This document shows, piece by piece, positions 44,866 to 52,503 of a stretch of 64,000 nt of DNA. The stretch is taken from the NCBI GenBank assembly GCA_045642485.1, contig JAZUIV010000058.1, forward strand, positions 1 through 64,000. The letters run 5' to 3'. The translations under genes and the position numbers were made by a program. The stretch is from Cacconaster sp045642485. GTDB taxonomy: Bacteria > Bacteroidota > Bacteroidia > Bacteroidales > UBA932. The notes under the pieces are model-generated. The model did no database searches and had not been told where the DNA came from. It was given only the letters and a program-made list of their open reading frames with translations. Every line of letters begins with the position of its first letter. The stretch's first letter is position 1.

Positions 44866-46203
44866 CTATTTGTTTCTTTTCAAATTCTCCACATATTCAT
44901 CGATTTTGCTCATATTCGCAGGAATCCTGATTCTCTGCGGGCAAGCGGAGACGCATTGACCGCAGCCGATGCAATGGTTTGCCTGACGGAGTTTCTCAAC
45001 ATTGCGGTCCAGGCTCACAAGGTAAGCCCTGCGGGCTTTTCTGTATTTGGGGTCAGCCTTGTCATTGACCATCAGCCCGTCATTGAGACACTTGTTGTAA
45101 TGCCTGAATATACCCGGAATGTCCACCCCGTAGGGACACGGCATACAATATTCGCAGCCCGTACAGGGAATCAGGGGAAATCTGACATATTCCGATGCAA
45201 TATGTTCGAGAGTTCTCAGATCCTCCTCTGACAGCGGTTCCAGCGGACTGAACGACTTGAGATTGTCCTGGAGATGCTCCATATAGGTCATTCCGCTCAG
45301 CACGGTCATCACACCGGGGAAGGTGCCGCAGAACCGGAATGCCCAGGAGGCGATTGAACTGCCGGGACGGCGTTTCTGCAACTCCTCCGAACAATAATCA
45401 GGCAATTGCGCCAGCCGTCCGCCCAGCAGCGGTTCCATTATGACCACGGGGATACCCCGTTTCTCCAACTCCTCATACAGATACTCCGCATCCTCCAGCC
45501 AATCGATGTAATTCATCTGAATCTGGACGAAATCCCAATGATACTTTTCGTGCTCCGACATAAGAAAGTCGAATGTATTGCGGTCGCAGTGGCAGGAGAA
45601 ACCCAGATTGCGGATATTCCCCTTCTCCCTCTCCCCGACCAGATAGTCCAGCACCTCATTGTCAATGAAGCGTTTCTTATAGGATTCGACGCTTGCGATG
45701 CTGTGAAGCAGATAGAAATCTATGTAATCCACCTGCAGGTTCTTCAGGGACGCCTGGTACATCTCAATAGAGGACTCCTTTGTCGGGGTGCCCCTCATAT
45801 TGGAAAGTTTGGTGGCAATCTTCCAGGATTCGCGGGGATAGCGCTTGAGAGAGTGGCCGGTGGCGGCCTCGGACTGACCCTGAAGATAGACCGGGGCCGT
45901 GTCGAAATAATTCACACCGTGAGCGATGGCATAATCCACAAGCCTGTCCACAGCCTCCTGATCGACCACATCCTGATCTTCACCGTTATCCTTCATCGGC
46001 CAGCGCATACAGCCATAGCCCAGAATGGAGATATCCTGACCGTCCTTGTCCTTGCGGTATGTCATAACACCGTCTCCGGCAACGGTTTTCCTTTTCAAAA
46101 TTCTGACTGAACTGTTTTCCGTGCAGGAAACGCCCGCCGTGGCGGCGGCCGCAAGCGTTGCAGTCCTCAAGAATTCCCGTCTGCTGATATTATCTTTTTT
46201 CAT
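44866..46203 (-). CDS. Tat-exported aldo/keto reductase with C-terminal ferredoxin domain
   Basis: A 445-residue protein. The N-terminus has a twin-arginine signal (ISRREFLRTATLAAAATAG) followed by a cysteine at 26, possibly lipidated although the lipobox is poor. Residues about 45-340 are an aldo/keto reductase barrel, with GYGCMRWPM, YFDTAPVYLQGQSE and the catalytic-type Asp and Tyr. The C-terminal 100 residues hold two cysteine clusters, CTGCEYCMPCPYGVDIP and CIGCGQCVSACPQRIRIP. Exported members lack a known substrate. It lies between the ferredoxin membrane protein and the M3 peptidase with 4-5 nt gaps. Confidence 0.82.
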   Translation of the reverse strand: MKKDNISRREFLRTATLAAAATAGVSCTENSSVRILKRKTVAGDGVMTYRKDKDGQDISILGYGCMRWPMKDNGEDQDVVDQEAVDRLVDYAIAHGVNYFDTAPVYLQGQSEAATGHSLKRYPRESWKIATKLSNMRGTPTKESSIEMYQASLKNLQVDYIDFYLLHSIASVESYKKRFIDNEVLDYLVGEREKGNIRNLGFSCHCDRNTFDFLMSEHEKYHWDFVQIQMNYIDWLEDAEYLYEELEKRGIPVVIMEPLLGGRLAQLPDYCSEELQKRRPGSSIASWAFRFCGTFPGVMTVLSGMTYMEHLQDNLKSFSPLEPLSEEDLRTLEHIASEYVRFPLIPCTGCEYCMPCPYGVDIPGIFRHYNKCLNDGLMVNDKADPKYRKARRAYLVSLDRNVEKLRQANHCIGCGQCVSACPQRIRIPANMSKIDEYVENLKRNK

Positions 46204-46208
46204 AATGG

Positions 46209-47627
46209 CTACAATTCTTTATGTACAAGATGACCTTCGACATAAATGGCACCGAAGGGACGTGCCGGGCAAAGATGCTCACAAGCTCCACACCCTATAC
46301 ATTTCTCTGTGTCAACGGACGGTATCATACGGCTGTTCTTATCTTCAGGATTTACGGGGACCATCGTAATCGCGCCTGAAGGGCAGTGCCTTGCGCAGTT
46401 TCCGCAGTTGACGTCATCGGTCAGGACAACACAGTTTTCCGCAATCCATACGGCGTGTCCGATCTGTATGGATGATTTCTCCTCCTCGGAGATTTTCGTA
46501 ATCGCGCCTGTCGGACAGACCTCGCCGCACACGGTACACTCAGGGCGGCAGTAGCCGTTCTCGAAAGAGATTTCGGGCTGGAGGAAATTCCCGAGAGAAG
46601 ATGAAGGACTGAGTACCCGGTTCGGGCAGGAACTCACACATAACTGACAGGCAATACATTTGTCAAAGAAGTGTTCAACGCTTTTGCTGCCCGCCGGAGT
46701 GGGCTTCACCTGGCGGGGAGGAACCTCTCTTTTCTCTATCACGGCCAATCCGCCGTCGCCTTTCTTCTTCTGGGCTTTGATTACACTTCCCGCAGATGCC
46801 ATACCTATTATCGAGAGAGCGGCACGGCGGCCCTTGTCTGCAGGAGCATCGCAGTTCGCGCCAGTTTCAACGGCTTCACGCCCGGATTTCCCGCGAAGAG
46901 TATATCTGATGGCACCGGTGGAGCAGTTGGAGATGCAGTCCATACAGGCCACACACCTGCTGTAATCTATACTGTGTTCCTTGTCATTGATGCAGGAAGC
47001 CTTGCATTTTTTCGCACATTTCGAGCAGCCGATGCATTTCCCGGTGTCTATCACCGGACGGAAGAGGGAGAACCTTGAGAAGAACCCCAGCACAGTACCC
47101 ACCGGGCAGACGCTGTTGCACCAAATACGTCCTTTCCACCACGCAAGCCCCGCTACAACGAAGAGAGTGACCAGCGCTACCGCAATGGAAGCCGAAGTCC
47201 CGGCTGCAATCGAGACAATCCTGCCGAACGCGCCGTACGGATCGATGAGAGCCGCCAGGGAAGTAAAACCGAGCAACATAATGGCCACAAACAAAACGAG
47301 GACTCCGTAACGCAGCACCAGTCCTTTTCTATAGCCGAAGCGGAGCCCCTTCCCTTTTCTTTTTCCGCTGAAAAACGAAATGATGTCCTGCATTACACCC
47401 AGAGGACAGATAACGGAACAATAGACCCTGCCGAAAAGCAGAGTGACAACCACAAGAGCCGCGACGACCACGAAGTTTGCCGCAAGCACCGCAGGAAGGA
47501 GCTGGATATCAGCCATCCAACCTAGCCACGGCTGCAATGTGCCGGTAAAATCGAGAAAAAGCAGGGTTATGAATGTAAAAGAGATTGCCGCAAGAGCGAT
47601 TCGCAGTTTTTTCAACATAATTCTCAT
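46209..47627 (-). CDS. Polyferredoxin membrane protein (NapH-like)
   Basis: A 472-residue protein from the ATG at 47627 (a further ATG lies three codons downstream). Five hydrophobic segments occupy about residues 1-190, with two CxxxCP motifs (YCSVICPLG and CNSVCPVG) as in NapH/CcoG-type proteins. A series of [4Fe-4S] motifs follows: CIGCSKCAKKC, CVACMDCISNC, CIACQLCVSSCP, CRPECTVCGEVCP, CGNCARHCP and CIGCGACEHLCP. That predicts about six clusters. It should move electrons across or along the membrane, and the exported reductase next to it is the obvious partner. Physiological donor and acceptor are unknown. Confidence 0.8.
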   Translation of the reverse strand: MRIMLKKLRIALAAISFTFITLLFLDFTGTLQPWLGWMADIQLLPAVLAANFVVVAALVVVTLLFGRVYCSVICPLGVMQDIISFFSGKRKGKGLRFGYRKGLVLRYGVLVLFVAIMLLGFTSLAALIDPYGAFGRIVSIAAGTSASIAVALVTLFVVAGLAWWKGRIWCNSVCPVGTVLGFFSRFSLFRPVIDTGKCIGCSKCAKKCKASCINDKEHSIDYSRCVACMDCISNCSTGAIRYTLRGKSGREAVETGANCDAPADKGRRAALSIIGMASAGSVIKAQKKKGDGGLAVIEKREVPPRQVKPTPAGSKSVEHFFDKCIACQLCVSSCPNRVLSPSSSLGNFLQPEISFENGYCRPECTVCGEVCPTGAITKISEEEKSSIQIGHAVWIAENCVVLTDDVNCGNCARHCPSGAITMVPVNPEDKNSRMIPSVDTEKCIGCGACEHLCPARPFGAIYVEGHLVHKEL

Positions 47628-47637
47628 CAAATTTTCG

Positions 47638-47645
47638 CAAAGTTA
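47638..47645 (-). promoter_or_regulatory. -7 box TAACTTTG for the polyferredoxin / reductase / M3 peptidase genes
   Basis: Reading 47645 to 47638 on the minus strand, 10 nt before the ATG at 47627. No good -33 element was found. Confidence 0.5.
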
Positions 47646-47746
47646 ACCAATATTTTCAATCGGTATCAGAAAATGAGTGTAATTAAATTTAAACAACTTC
47701 TTAATCATTTTTATCAAAGAAAGGAACGTCCGATTGTTTTTTTTCA

Positions 47747-47754
47747 TATCTTTG
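47747..47754 (+). promoter_or_regulatory. -7 box TATCTTTG and A-rich leader of the OmpA-like gene
   Basis: TATCTTTG is followed by a leader of about 62 nt that is strongly A-rich just before the ATG at 47821, as in highly translated Bacteroidota genes. The 100 bp between this box and the divergent one at 47638 hold only AT-rich sequence. Confidence 0.6.
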
Positions 47755-47820
47755 GGAGAATTATATTCAGGAGAAAACTGGAAAATTGAACAAACAATAA
47801 TAAAACAAAAAGAACAAGAA

Positions 47821-49275
47821 ATGAGAAAAATGTGTAAAGTGTTGACAATCGTGGCAATAGCCATCATCTCAACGTTCTCCGCCTTCGCCGGTGACACCTA
47901 CACCCTTTGCGACGGTAAAGTTACCGTGGACGTCAAGAAGTTAACGGCCAGCAATAATGAGATTCAAGCCTGCTACACCGTAACTGTCGCCGCTGATGCA
48001 ATTCCCGAATGCCAGTCCCTTATTATCACTCCCTTAGTGAGGAACGACAATGAGAAACACCTCGTTGAAGTGGTTGTTGTCAACGGCTCCGCCAGAAAAG
48101 GCGTCGACAAATGGGTTGCCTGCCAGACTCAGGAGATTTGCGAACCGGACGAAGTCCGTGTCCTGAATCTCACAAAGGGACAGCCCCTTACTTTCAAGAC
48201 CTGCAAGGCTGTTCCCTGCAATGACGTCCGTGCTGACCAGAAATTCTACGTCACCACACAGAAAGTCACCTACAGCAGCACCACCTGCATCAAGAACTAT
48301 CCCGGTGAGGAATACGTTTGCGATGTCATCTGCGAGCCCTACGAAATCAACCCTGTAACCGTTGGTCTCGGTCTGGCACAGGTTGACATCAACCTTGCAC
48401 CCCATTCCGTGAAGACCAAGCTCTTCTACCCCGTAAACGGTATTGCCAAGGTTGCCACATACCTGAAGAACGCAGACGCTCTTGCCGTACTTGACGCGCT
48501 TGACGAGACTGATTACACCACAACCAGCATCGTCATCAGCGGATGGGCTTCCCCCGAATCAAGCGTGGCATATAACCGCTCACTCTCCACAAAACGAGCC
48601 AACACTGTCAAGAAGATTATCGCCGACAAATACAAATACGACAACAGCATATACACTGTCAGCGGTAACGGTGAATATTGGGACGCAGTGATTGACTTTG
48701 TCAACACTTCCGACGACGCAACCGTCGCGGCATCAAGGGATGAACTCAAGAATGCCATCGCTGCCAACGACAACCTCGACAAACGGGAAGCAGCCATCAA
48801 GGCCGTTGCTCAGGGGAAACCCTACAAAGTAATCTTCAAGGAAGTTTACCCCATCAGCCGTTTCGCCGAGTGCGTTGTCAATTACACGGTGAAGAAATTC
48901 AATCTTGCAGATGCCAAGACCATCTATGCAGTTGACCCCAAGGGCCTTACCGCAGCAGATTACACACAGTGGGCCGTCGAGGAGTATGATGCATCCGTTC
49001 ACGCAAAGGCTCTCGAACTCTACCCCAATGACGAGAACCTGAATGCAATCGCCGGTGAGAAAGCCTACGCAAAAGGTGACTTCGATGCCGCCATCGCTTT
49101 CTACAAGAAGGCAGGTTCTTCCGCTCAGGTTGCCAACAACCTCGGCTGCTGCTATCTTGCAAAGGGTGATGCCGATGCTGCCGAAAAATGCTTTGCAAAA
49201 GCAGGAAAATACGGTGAGGCAAATGCTGAAGAGATCGAAAAGGTAAGATTCAACAATAAATATTTCGCCAGATAA
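47821..49275 (+). CDS. Cysteine-rich OmpA-family outer-membrane protein with TPR tail
   Basis: A 484-residue exported protein with a signal peptide ending AFA at about residue 23. The first 180 mature residues form a domain with ten cysteines, several in pairs such as ACQTQEIC, TCKAVPC and CDVIC, suggesting disulfides. Residues about 195-345 are OmpA-like: IVISGWASPESSVAYN replaces the usual GHTD motif but NRSLSTKRANTVKKII is kept. The C-terminal 85 residues are two or three TPR-like repeats. It probably links outer membrane and peptidoglycan. The strong-looking leader, biased codon choice and a strong terminator suggest an abundant product. The upstream frame extension to 47734 precedes the promoter and is not used. 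Confidence 0.75.
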   Translation: MRKMCKVLTIVAIAIISTFSAFAGDTYTLCDGKVTVDVKKLTASNNEIQACYTVTVAADAIPECQSLIITPLVRNDNEKHLVEVVVVNGSARKGVDKWVACQTQEICEPDEVRVLNLTKGQPLTFKTCKAVPCNDVRADQKFYVTTQKVTYSSTTCIKNYPGEEYVCDVICEPYEINPVTVGLGLAQVDINLAPHSVKTKLFYPVNGIAKVATYLKNADALAVLDALDETDYTTTSIVISGWASPESSVAYNRSLSTKRANTVKKIIADKYKYDNSIYTVSGNGEYWDAVIDFVNTSDDATVAASRDELKNAIAANDNLDKREAAIKAVAQGKPYKVIFKEVYPISRFAECVVNYTVKKFNLADAKTIYAVDPKGLTAADYTQWAVEEYDASVHAKALELYPNDENLNAIAGEKAYAKGDFDAAIAFYKKAGSSAQVANNLGCCYLAKGDADAAEKCFAKAGKYGEANAEEIEKVRFNNKYFAR

Positions 49276-49298
49276 TCGAAGCGGAAACAGCATTATTG

Positions 49299-49333
49299 AA
49301 AAAGCGGAAAGATTGACTTCTTTCCGCTTTTTT
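49299..49333 (+). terminator. Rho-independent terminator of the OmpA-like gene
   Basis: AAAAAGCGGAAAGA pairs with TCTTTCCGCTTTTT across a 6-base loop and ends in a T run, 23 nt after the stop codon. Confidence 0.9.
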
Positions 49334-49344
49334 ATCTGCGGGGT

Positions 49345-49375
49345 AAACAGAAAGCGCCGGATTCACATCCGACGC
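49345..49375 (-). terminator. Rho-independent terminator of rpsP-rimM (minus strand)
   Basis: On the minus strand, GCGTCGGAT-GTGA-ATCCGGCGC makes a 9-bp stem (one G-U pair) followed by TTTCTGTTT. It lies 90 nt after the rimM stop, beyond the structured element at 49399-49466. Confidence 0.75.
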
Positions 49376-49398
49376 TCAGTACCTATAACCTAAAACTT

Positions 49399-49466
49399 AA
49401 CCTATGAAAAAACTATTCGTTTCAGGTATATGCAAAGCCCGTGCCAAAAAATACGAATCATAGGTT
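49399..49466. other. Structured intergenic element with long inverted repeat
   Basis: AACCTATGA at 49399-49407 is the exact inverse of TCATAGGTT at 49458-49466. Inside it, ATTCGT (49415-49420) pairs with ACGAAT (49453-49458), giving an interrupted stem of about 14 pairs with a bulge rich in A or U. The element overlaps the rimM stop codon and would be part of the rpsP-rimM 3' untranslated RNA. The plus strand also contains repeated ACCTA words (49381-49405) and a 19-codon frame. I cannot name a known RNA family. Confidence 0.45.
49404..49463 (+). CDS. Candidate 19-residue peptide (weak)
   Basis: ATG at 49404 to TAG at 49463 encodes MKKLFVSGICKARAKKYES, a basic peptide with a plausible start context (A-rich, AACCTATG). 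No plus-strand promoter is visible after the OmpA-like terminator, and the frame lies wholly inside an inverted repeat. It may be coincidental. Confidence 0.2.
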   Translation: MKKLFVSGICKARAKKYES

Positions 49467-49936
49467 TATCCGATGTCAAGCAGCCCGTCAGGAATGGTCA
49501 TTACAATTCTGCCATCCTCCACTGCCGTAACCAGATCTTCGTGAAAAGGAATCATAACCTCACTCCCGCGATGGACTACGGTAATGCACCCATTGCCCGA
49601 AAAATCGTCAAAGGCAACTATCTCACCGATATCTTCACCGGTAGAGGCATCCGTCACGGTCAGCCCGATTACTGATTCATCGTCTTCCGTTTCATCTCCT
49701 TCATCCGGAGAGACCTCGCGTCCGGCAAGTTCGCTTGCAGCGGACTCCGTATCCACGTCTTCGAATTTAACGAGCAGCCGGCTTCCCTTTCTGGAGCAAC
49801 TTTCAACAAAAAAAGGAACCGGCAGTCCATCAAATTCGATGAATACCGGTTCTCCGATTTCCAAATCCTCAGGGTCAGACGCAATGAGGCTTATAACAAC
49901 CTGCCCGTCCGTTCCCCAGGATTTCAATACTTTCAT
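49466..49936 (-). CDS. rimM: Ribosome maturation factor RimM
   Basis: A 156-residue protein that helps 30S head assembly and binds S19. It has an N-terminal beta-barrel (VLKSWGTDGQVVISL and later VKFEDVDTESAASELAGREV) and a C-terminal PRC-barrel with VIGLTVTDASTGEDIGEIV and VMIPFHEDLV. The frame stays open for 50 more codons upstream, but that part lies in the rpsP 3' end and is Leu/Arg/Pro-rich, so the ATG at 49936 is used. It starts 10 nt after rpsP, the usual rpsP-rimM pairing. Confidence 0.9.
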   Translation of the reverse strand: MKVLKSWGTDGQVVISLIASDPEDLEIGEPVFIEFDGLPVPFFVESCSRKGSRLLVKFEDVDTESAASELAGREVSPDEGDETEDDESVIGLTVTDASTGEDIGEIVAFDDFSGNGCITVVHRGSEVMIPFHEDLVTAVEDGRIVMTIPDGLLDIG

Positions 49937-49946
49937 ATCGCGGGGA

Positions 49947-50504
49947 CTATGCTTCCTCAGCGGGAGCGGCACCTTCAGCCTCAGCGATAGCCTGCTCAGC
50001 AGCTTCTGCGGCAGCCTTAGCGGCGGCCTCAAGGGCGGCGGCTTCTTCAGCGCGTTTCTTTGCGAGAGCCTCAGCACGCTCTTCATTTACCTTGGCTTCT
50101 GCTTTTATAGCAGCGGCATTGGCTTCTGAAGCGGCTTTTGCGATGGTTTGCTTCCTGGATGCAAGCTTGCTGTCCTTCTGAGCTTTCCATTCAGCCCATT
50201 TCTTATCTGCAACTTCCTGTGAGAAAGCACCCTTTGCAACTCCACCCTGAAGATGTTTCTTCAACAGAATACCTTCGTATGAGAGGATACGGCGGGCTGT
50301 AGTGGTAGGCTGTGCACCCTGATTGAGCCAGTAGAGAGCTCTGTCACCGTCGAGGACAATGGTTGCAGGGTTTGTGTTGGGGTTGTAAACTCCGACCTGT
50401 TCGATAAGACGGCCGTCACGAGGTGAGCGGACATCAGTAACTACGATGTGAAAAAAAGCGTAGTTCTTTTTGCCATGGCGGGCAAGACGAATTTTAACTG
50501 CCAT
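49947..50504 (-). CDS. rpsP: 30S ribosomal protein S16 with Ala/Glu-rich tail
   Basis: A 185-residue S16. The first 80 residues are the conserved core (VKIRLARHGKKNYAFFHIVV, RDGRLIEQVGVYNPNT, ALYWLNQGAQPTTTARRIL). The remaining 100 residues are a low-complexity helix of Ala, Glu and Lys, a common extension in Bacteroidota S16. It has its own promoter and a leader of about 65 nt. Confidence 0.94.
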   Translation of the reverse strand: MAVKIRLARHGKKNYAFFHIVVTDVRSPRDGRLIEQVGVYNPNTNPATIVLDGDRALYWLNQGAQPTTTARRILSYEGILLKKHLQGGVAKGAFSQEVADKKWAEWKAQKDSKLASRKQTIAKAASEANAAAIKAEAKVNEERAEALAKKRAEEAAALEAAAKAAAEAAEQAIAEAEGAAPAEEA

Positions 50505-50575
50505 TTTTTGAAATCTTTAAGTTAATAAATCAGTACAATAACTATAACTTCCTAATCTGCTCGAGAAAAGGTCCG

Positions 50576-50605
50576 CAAAGATAAGCAATAAATTTATATT
50601 TCAAA
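50576..50605 (-). promoter_or_regulatory. Promoter for rpsP-rimM
   Basis: On the minus strand, TTTG at 50605-50602, an 18-nt spacer, and TATCTTTG at 50583-50576. The leader to the rpsP ATG is about 65-70 nt and A/T-rich near the start. Confidence 0.65.
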
Positions 50606-50633
50606 ACAAATTCCAGCACAGGGCGATGCGCTT

Positions 50634-51194
50634 TTATCCCTGTTTGGACTTGTAGGCGGGATGGGCTTTGCCCTTGGTGATGCGCAGAAGCTTTGCGGCA
50701 ATCATCTTCTTCCTGATTGGAGACGCGTGGTCGGTAAAGACCACTCCGTCGAGATGGTCCATCTCGTGCTGAACCATACGGGCGGCAAAACCGGAAAATT
50801 CCTCCTCCTTCCGATTGAACTCAGCATCTATATAACATAGTCGGACGGTAACGGGCCTCCGGACGTCCGCATCCACACCGGGAATACTCAGGCATCCCTC
50901 CTCCTGGGAGGAGGCCTCTTCGCTTTTGAAAGTGAATTCGGGATTTATCATCTCGCGGTGAAAGCCCTTCAGCTCGGGATATTTGTCCTGCAGTTCGTTC
51001 CCGTCCACGACGAGAATGCGTTTCGAGACTCCTACCTGAGGTGCCGCCAGACCGCATCCGTCAGCCTTATGCATCGTTTCGACCATATCATTGATAAACC
51101 GGGCAAGTTCTTCCTTGTCCTCCATCTCCATATTTACGGTTGCGGCCTTCTGCCTCAACACCGGAGATCCATACAGATAAATAGGTAATATCAT
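50634..51194 (-). CDS. def: Peptide deformylase
   Basis: A 186-residue metallohydrolase that removes the formyl group from nascent proteins. All three motifs are present: GCGLAAPQVG (about 46-55), EGCLSIPG (Cys101 as metal ligand) and QHEMDH (His143, Glu144, His147). It overlaps the end of ruvX by four bases and is probably co-translated with it. Confidence 0.96.
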   Translation of the reverse strand: MILPIYLYGSPVLRQKAATVNMEMEDKEELARFINDMVETMHKADGCGLAAPQVGVSKRILVVDGNELQDKYPELKGFHREMINPEFTFKSEEASSQEEGCLSIPGVDADVRRPVTVRLCYIDAEFNRKEEEFSGFAARMVQHEMDHLDGVVFTDHASPIRKKMIAAKLLRITKGKAHPAYKSKQG

Positions 51195-51613
51195 CGTTCA
51201 ACCCTGTTTTTGTCAAGATAACCTTGAAGTATTATCGCCGCGCTTATCCGGTCCACCTCCATCTTGTCACGCCTTGCGCTTTTCTTCATCCCTCCGTCTA
51301 TCATCGCCCTGTGGGCAAGAACGGAGGTGAAGCGTTCATCCTCCAATATCACGGGAACCTCCGGAAAGGCCTTTCGCAGAACACCGAGAAAGGTGTCGAC
51401 GTCGTGAGCGGCCTCCGATGGCCTGCCGTCGAGATTGATAGGATAGCCCACCACAAAACGGACGATTGTTTCTTTTTGGGACAAAGATTTCAGATAATCT
51501 ATTATCTTTGCGGAAGGTATCGTTTCCAATGCGGAGGCGAAGATTTGCAGAGGGTCGCTTTGAGCAACCCCGACGCGCTTCCGGCCATAGTCGATACCGA
51601 TAATCCTGTCCAT
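51191..51613 (-). CDS. ruvX: RuvX/YqgF-family Holliday junction resolvase-like protein
   Basis: A 140-residue RNase H-fold protein. IIGIDYGRKRVGVAQSD has the first catalytic aspartate, VVGYPINLDGRP and LEDERFTSV the others. Members process the 5' end of pre-16S rRNA and have been proposed as resolvases. The ATG at 51613 is four bases after the promoter box. Confidence 0.92.
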   Translation of the reverse strand: MDRIIGIDYGRKRVGVAQSDPLQIFASALETIPSAKIIDYLKSLSQKETIVRFVVGYPINLDGRPSEAAHDVDTFLGVLRKAFPEVPVILEDERFTSVLAHRAMIDGGMKKSARRDKMEVDRISAAIILQGYLDKNRVER

Positions 51614-51617
51614 GGTG

Positions 51618-51625
51618 CAAATATA
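51618..51625 (-). promoter_or_regulatory. -7 box TATATTTG for ruvX-def
   Basis: Reading 51625 to 51618 on the minus strand. Only four bases separate it from the ruvX ATG, so the mRNA would begin at or next to the start codon. The -33 element is unclear; a TTG sits 16 nt upstream. Confidence 0.55.
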
Positions 51626-51635
51626 GCCTTAAAAT

Positions 51636-52499
51636 ATGAAACAACTGCTTCCGGAGATAAAAAAGAGAGTGCAAAAGCTCAAGAGCGGGCATCGCCTTGT
51701 CATAACCGACGAGGAGAAGGGCACCGAAATCTTCTCTACCATATATTCCAGACAGCTGTACATAATAATAGCCGTAGTTGCAGTCCTTCTGATTGTCACC
51801 GGCACATATCTTCTGACCTCCCGCACATTCATCAGGCACACCATACCCGGATATCCGGACCAGGCCACAAAAGATGCCGCAATGGAGAATCTGCTGAAAA
51901 TCGACTCCCTTGAGAGGGTGATTGACGTATGGGCCTTCCAGATTTCCAACATACAGAGGATGGTGTCGGGGCTGGAGCCGATTCCCCTTGACACGATTCC
52001 TTCCGTTTCTGTCAGGGAAGATACCGCCGACACTCCGGTCCATTCCAGGGAGGACTCCCTTCTGCGCGCAATGATTCAGCACGAGGAACGGTTCAGCCCC
52101 GGCACCCAACGCTCCATCACACAAATCGAGGGAATGCACTTCTACCCCCCGGTCAAGGGAGTGGTCACGGAAGCGTACAACCCCGCGCTGGGGCATCCCT
52201 ATATCGAGATTTCCTGCGCATCAAGCACGACCGTATGCGCAGTTCTGGACGGTACCGTGATTTCGGCGGGGTGGAATGACGAAACGGGATATACCATACT
52301 GATTCAGCATTCCAACGATATCATTTCCATCTACAGGCATAACGAGAAAATCCTCAAAAGAACCGGTGACAGGGTGACAGCAGGCTCGCCGGTGGCTCTG
52401 GTGGGCAACACCGGAAATAAATCCGCAGGAGTACATCTCCGTTTTGAACTGTGGCACAAAGGGGAAGCCATCAACCCCGCTAACTACATCACATTCTGA
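51636..52499 (+). CDS. Membrane-anchored M23-like protein with altered zinc ligands
   Basis: A 287-residue protein with a short cytoplasmic N-terminus, one transmembrane helix (about 41-61), a coiled linker, and an M23-like domain from about residue 150. The layout is kept but key residues differ. HPYIE (His187, Glu191) stands where HxxxD is expected, and GVHLRF (His267, Arg269) stands where HxH is expected. Two zinc ligands are therefore changed, so hydrolysis is doubtful and a regulatory or scaffolding role, as in EnvC-like proteins, is plausible. It is followed 4 nt later by dxr. Confidence 0.8.
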   Translation: MKQLLPEIKKRVQKLKSGHRLVITDEEKGTEIFSTIYSRQLYIIIAVVAVLLIVTGTYLLTSRTFIRHTIPGYPDQATKDAAMENLLKIDSLERVIDVWAFQISNIQRMVSGLEPIPLDTIPSVSVREDTADTPVHSREDSLLRAMIQHEERFSPGTQRSITQIEGMHFYPPVKGVVTEAYNPALGHPYIEISCASSTTVCAVLDGTVISAGWNDETGYTILIQHSNDIISIYRHNEKILKRTGDRVTAGSPVALVGNTGNKSAGVHLRFELWHKGEAINPANYITF

Positions 52500-52503
52500 C
52501 AGT

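Noticed and set aside
49937..50086. An apparent 50-residue N-terminal extension of RimM overlapping rpsP
   Set aside because: The extra residues are Leu/Arg/Pro-rich, which is the frame-shifted reading of the Ala-rich rpsP tail; RimM proteins begin at the ATG at 49936.
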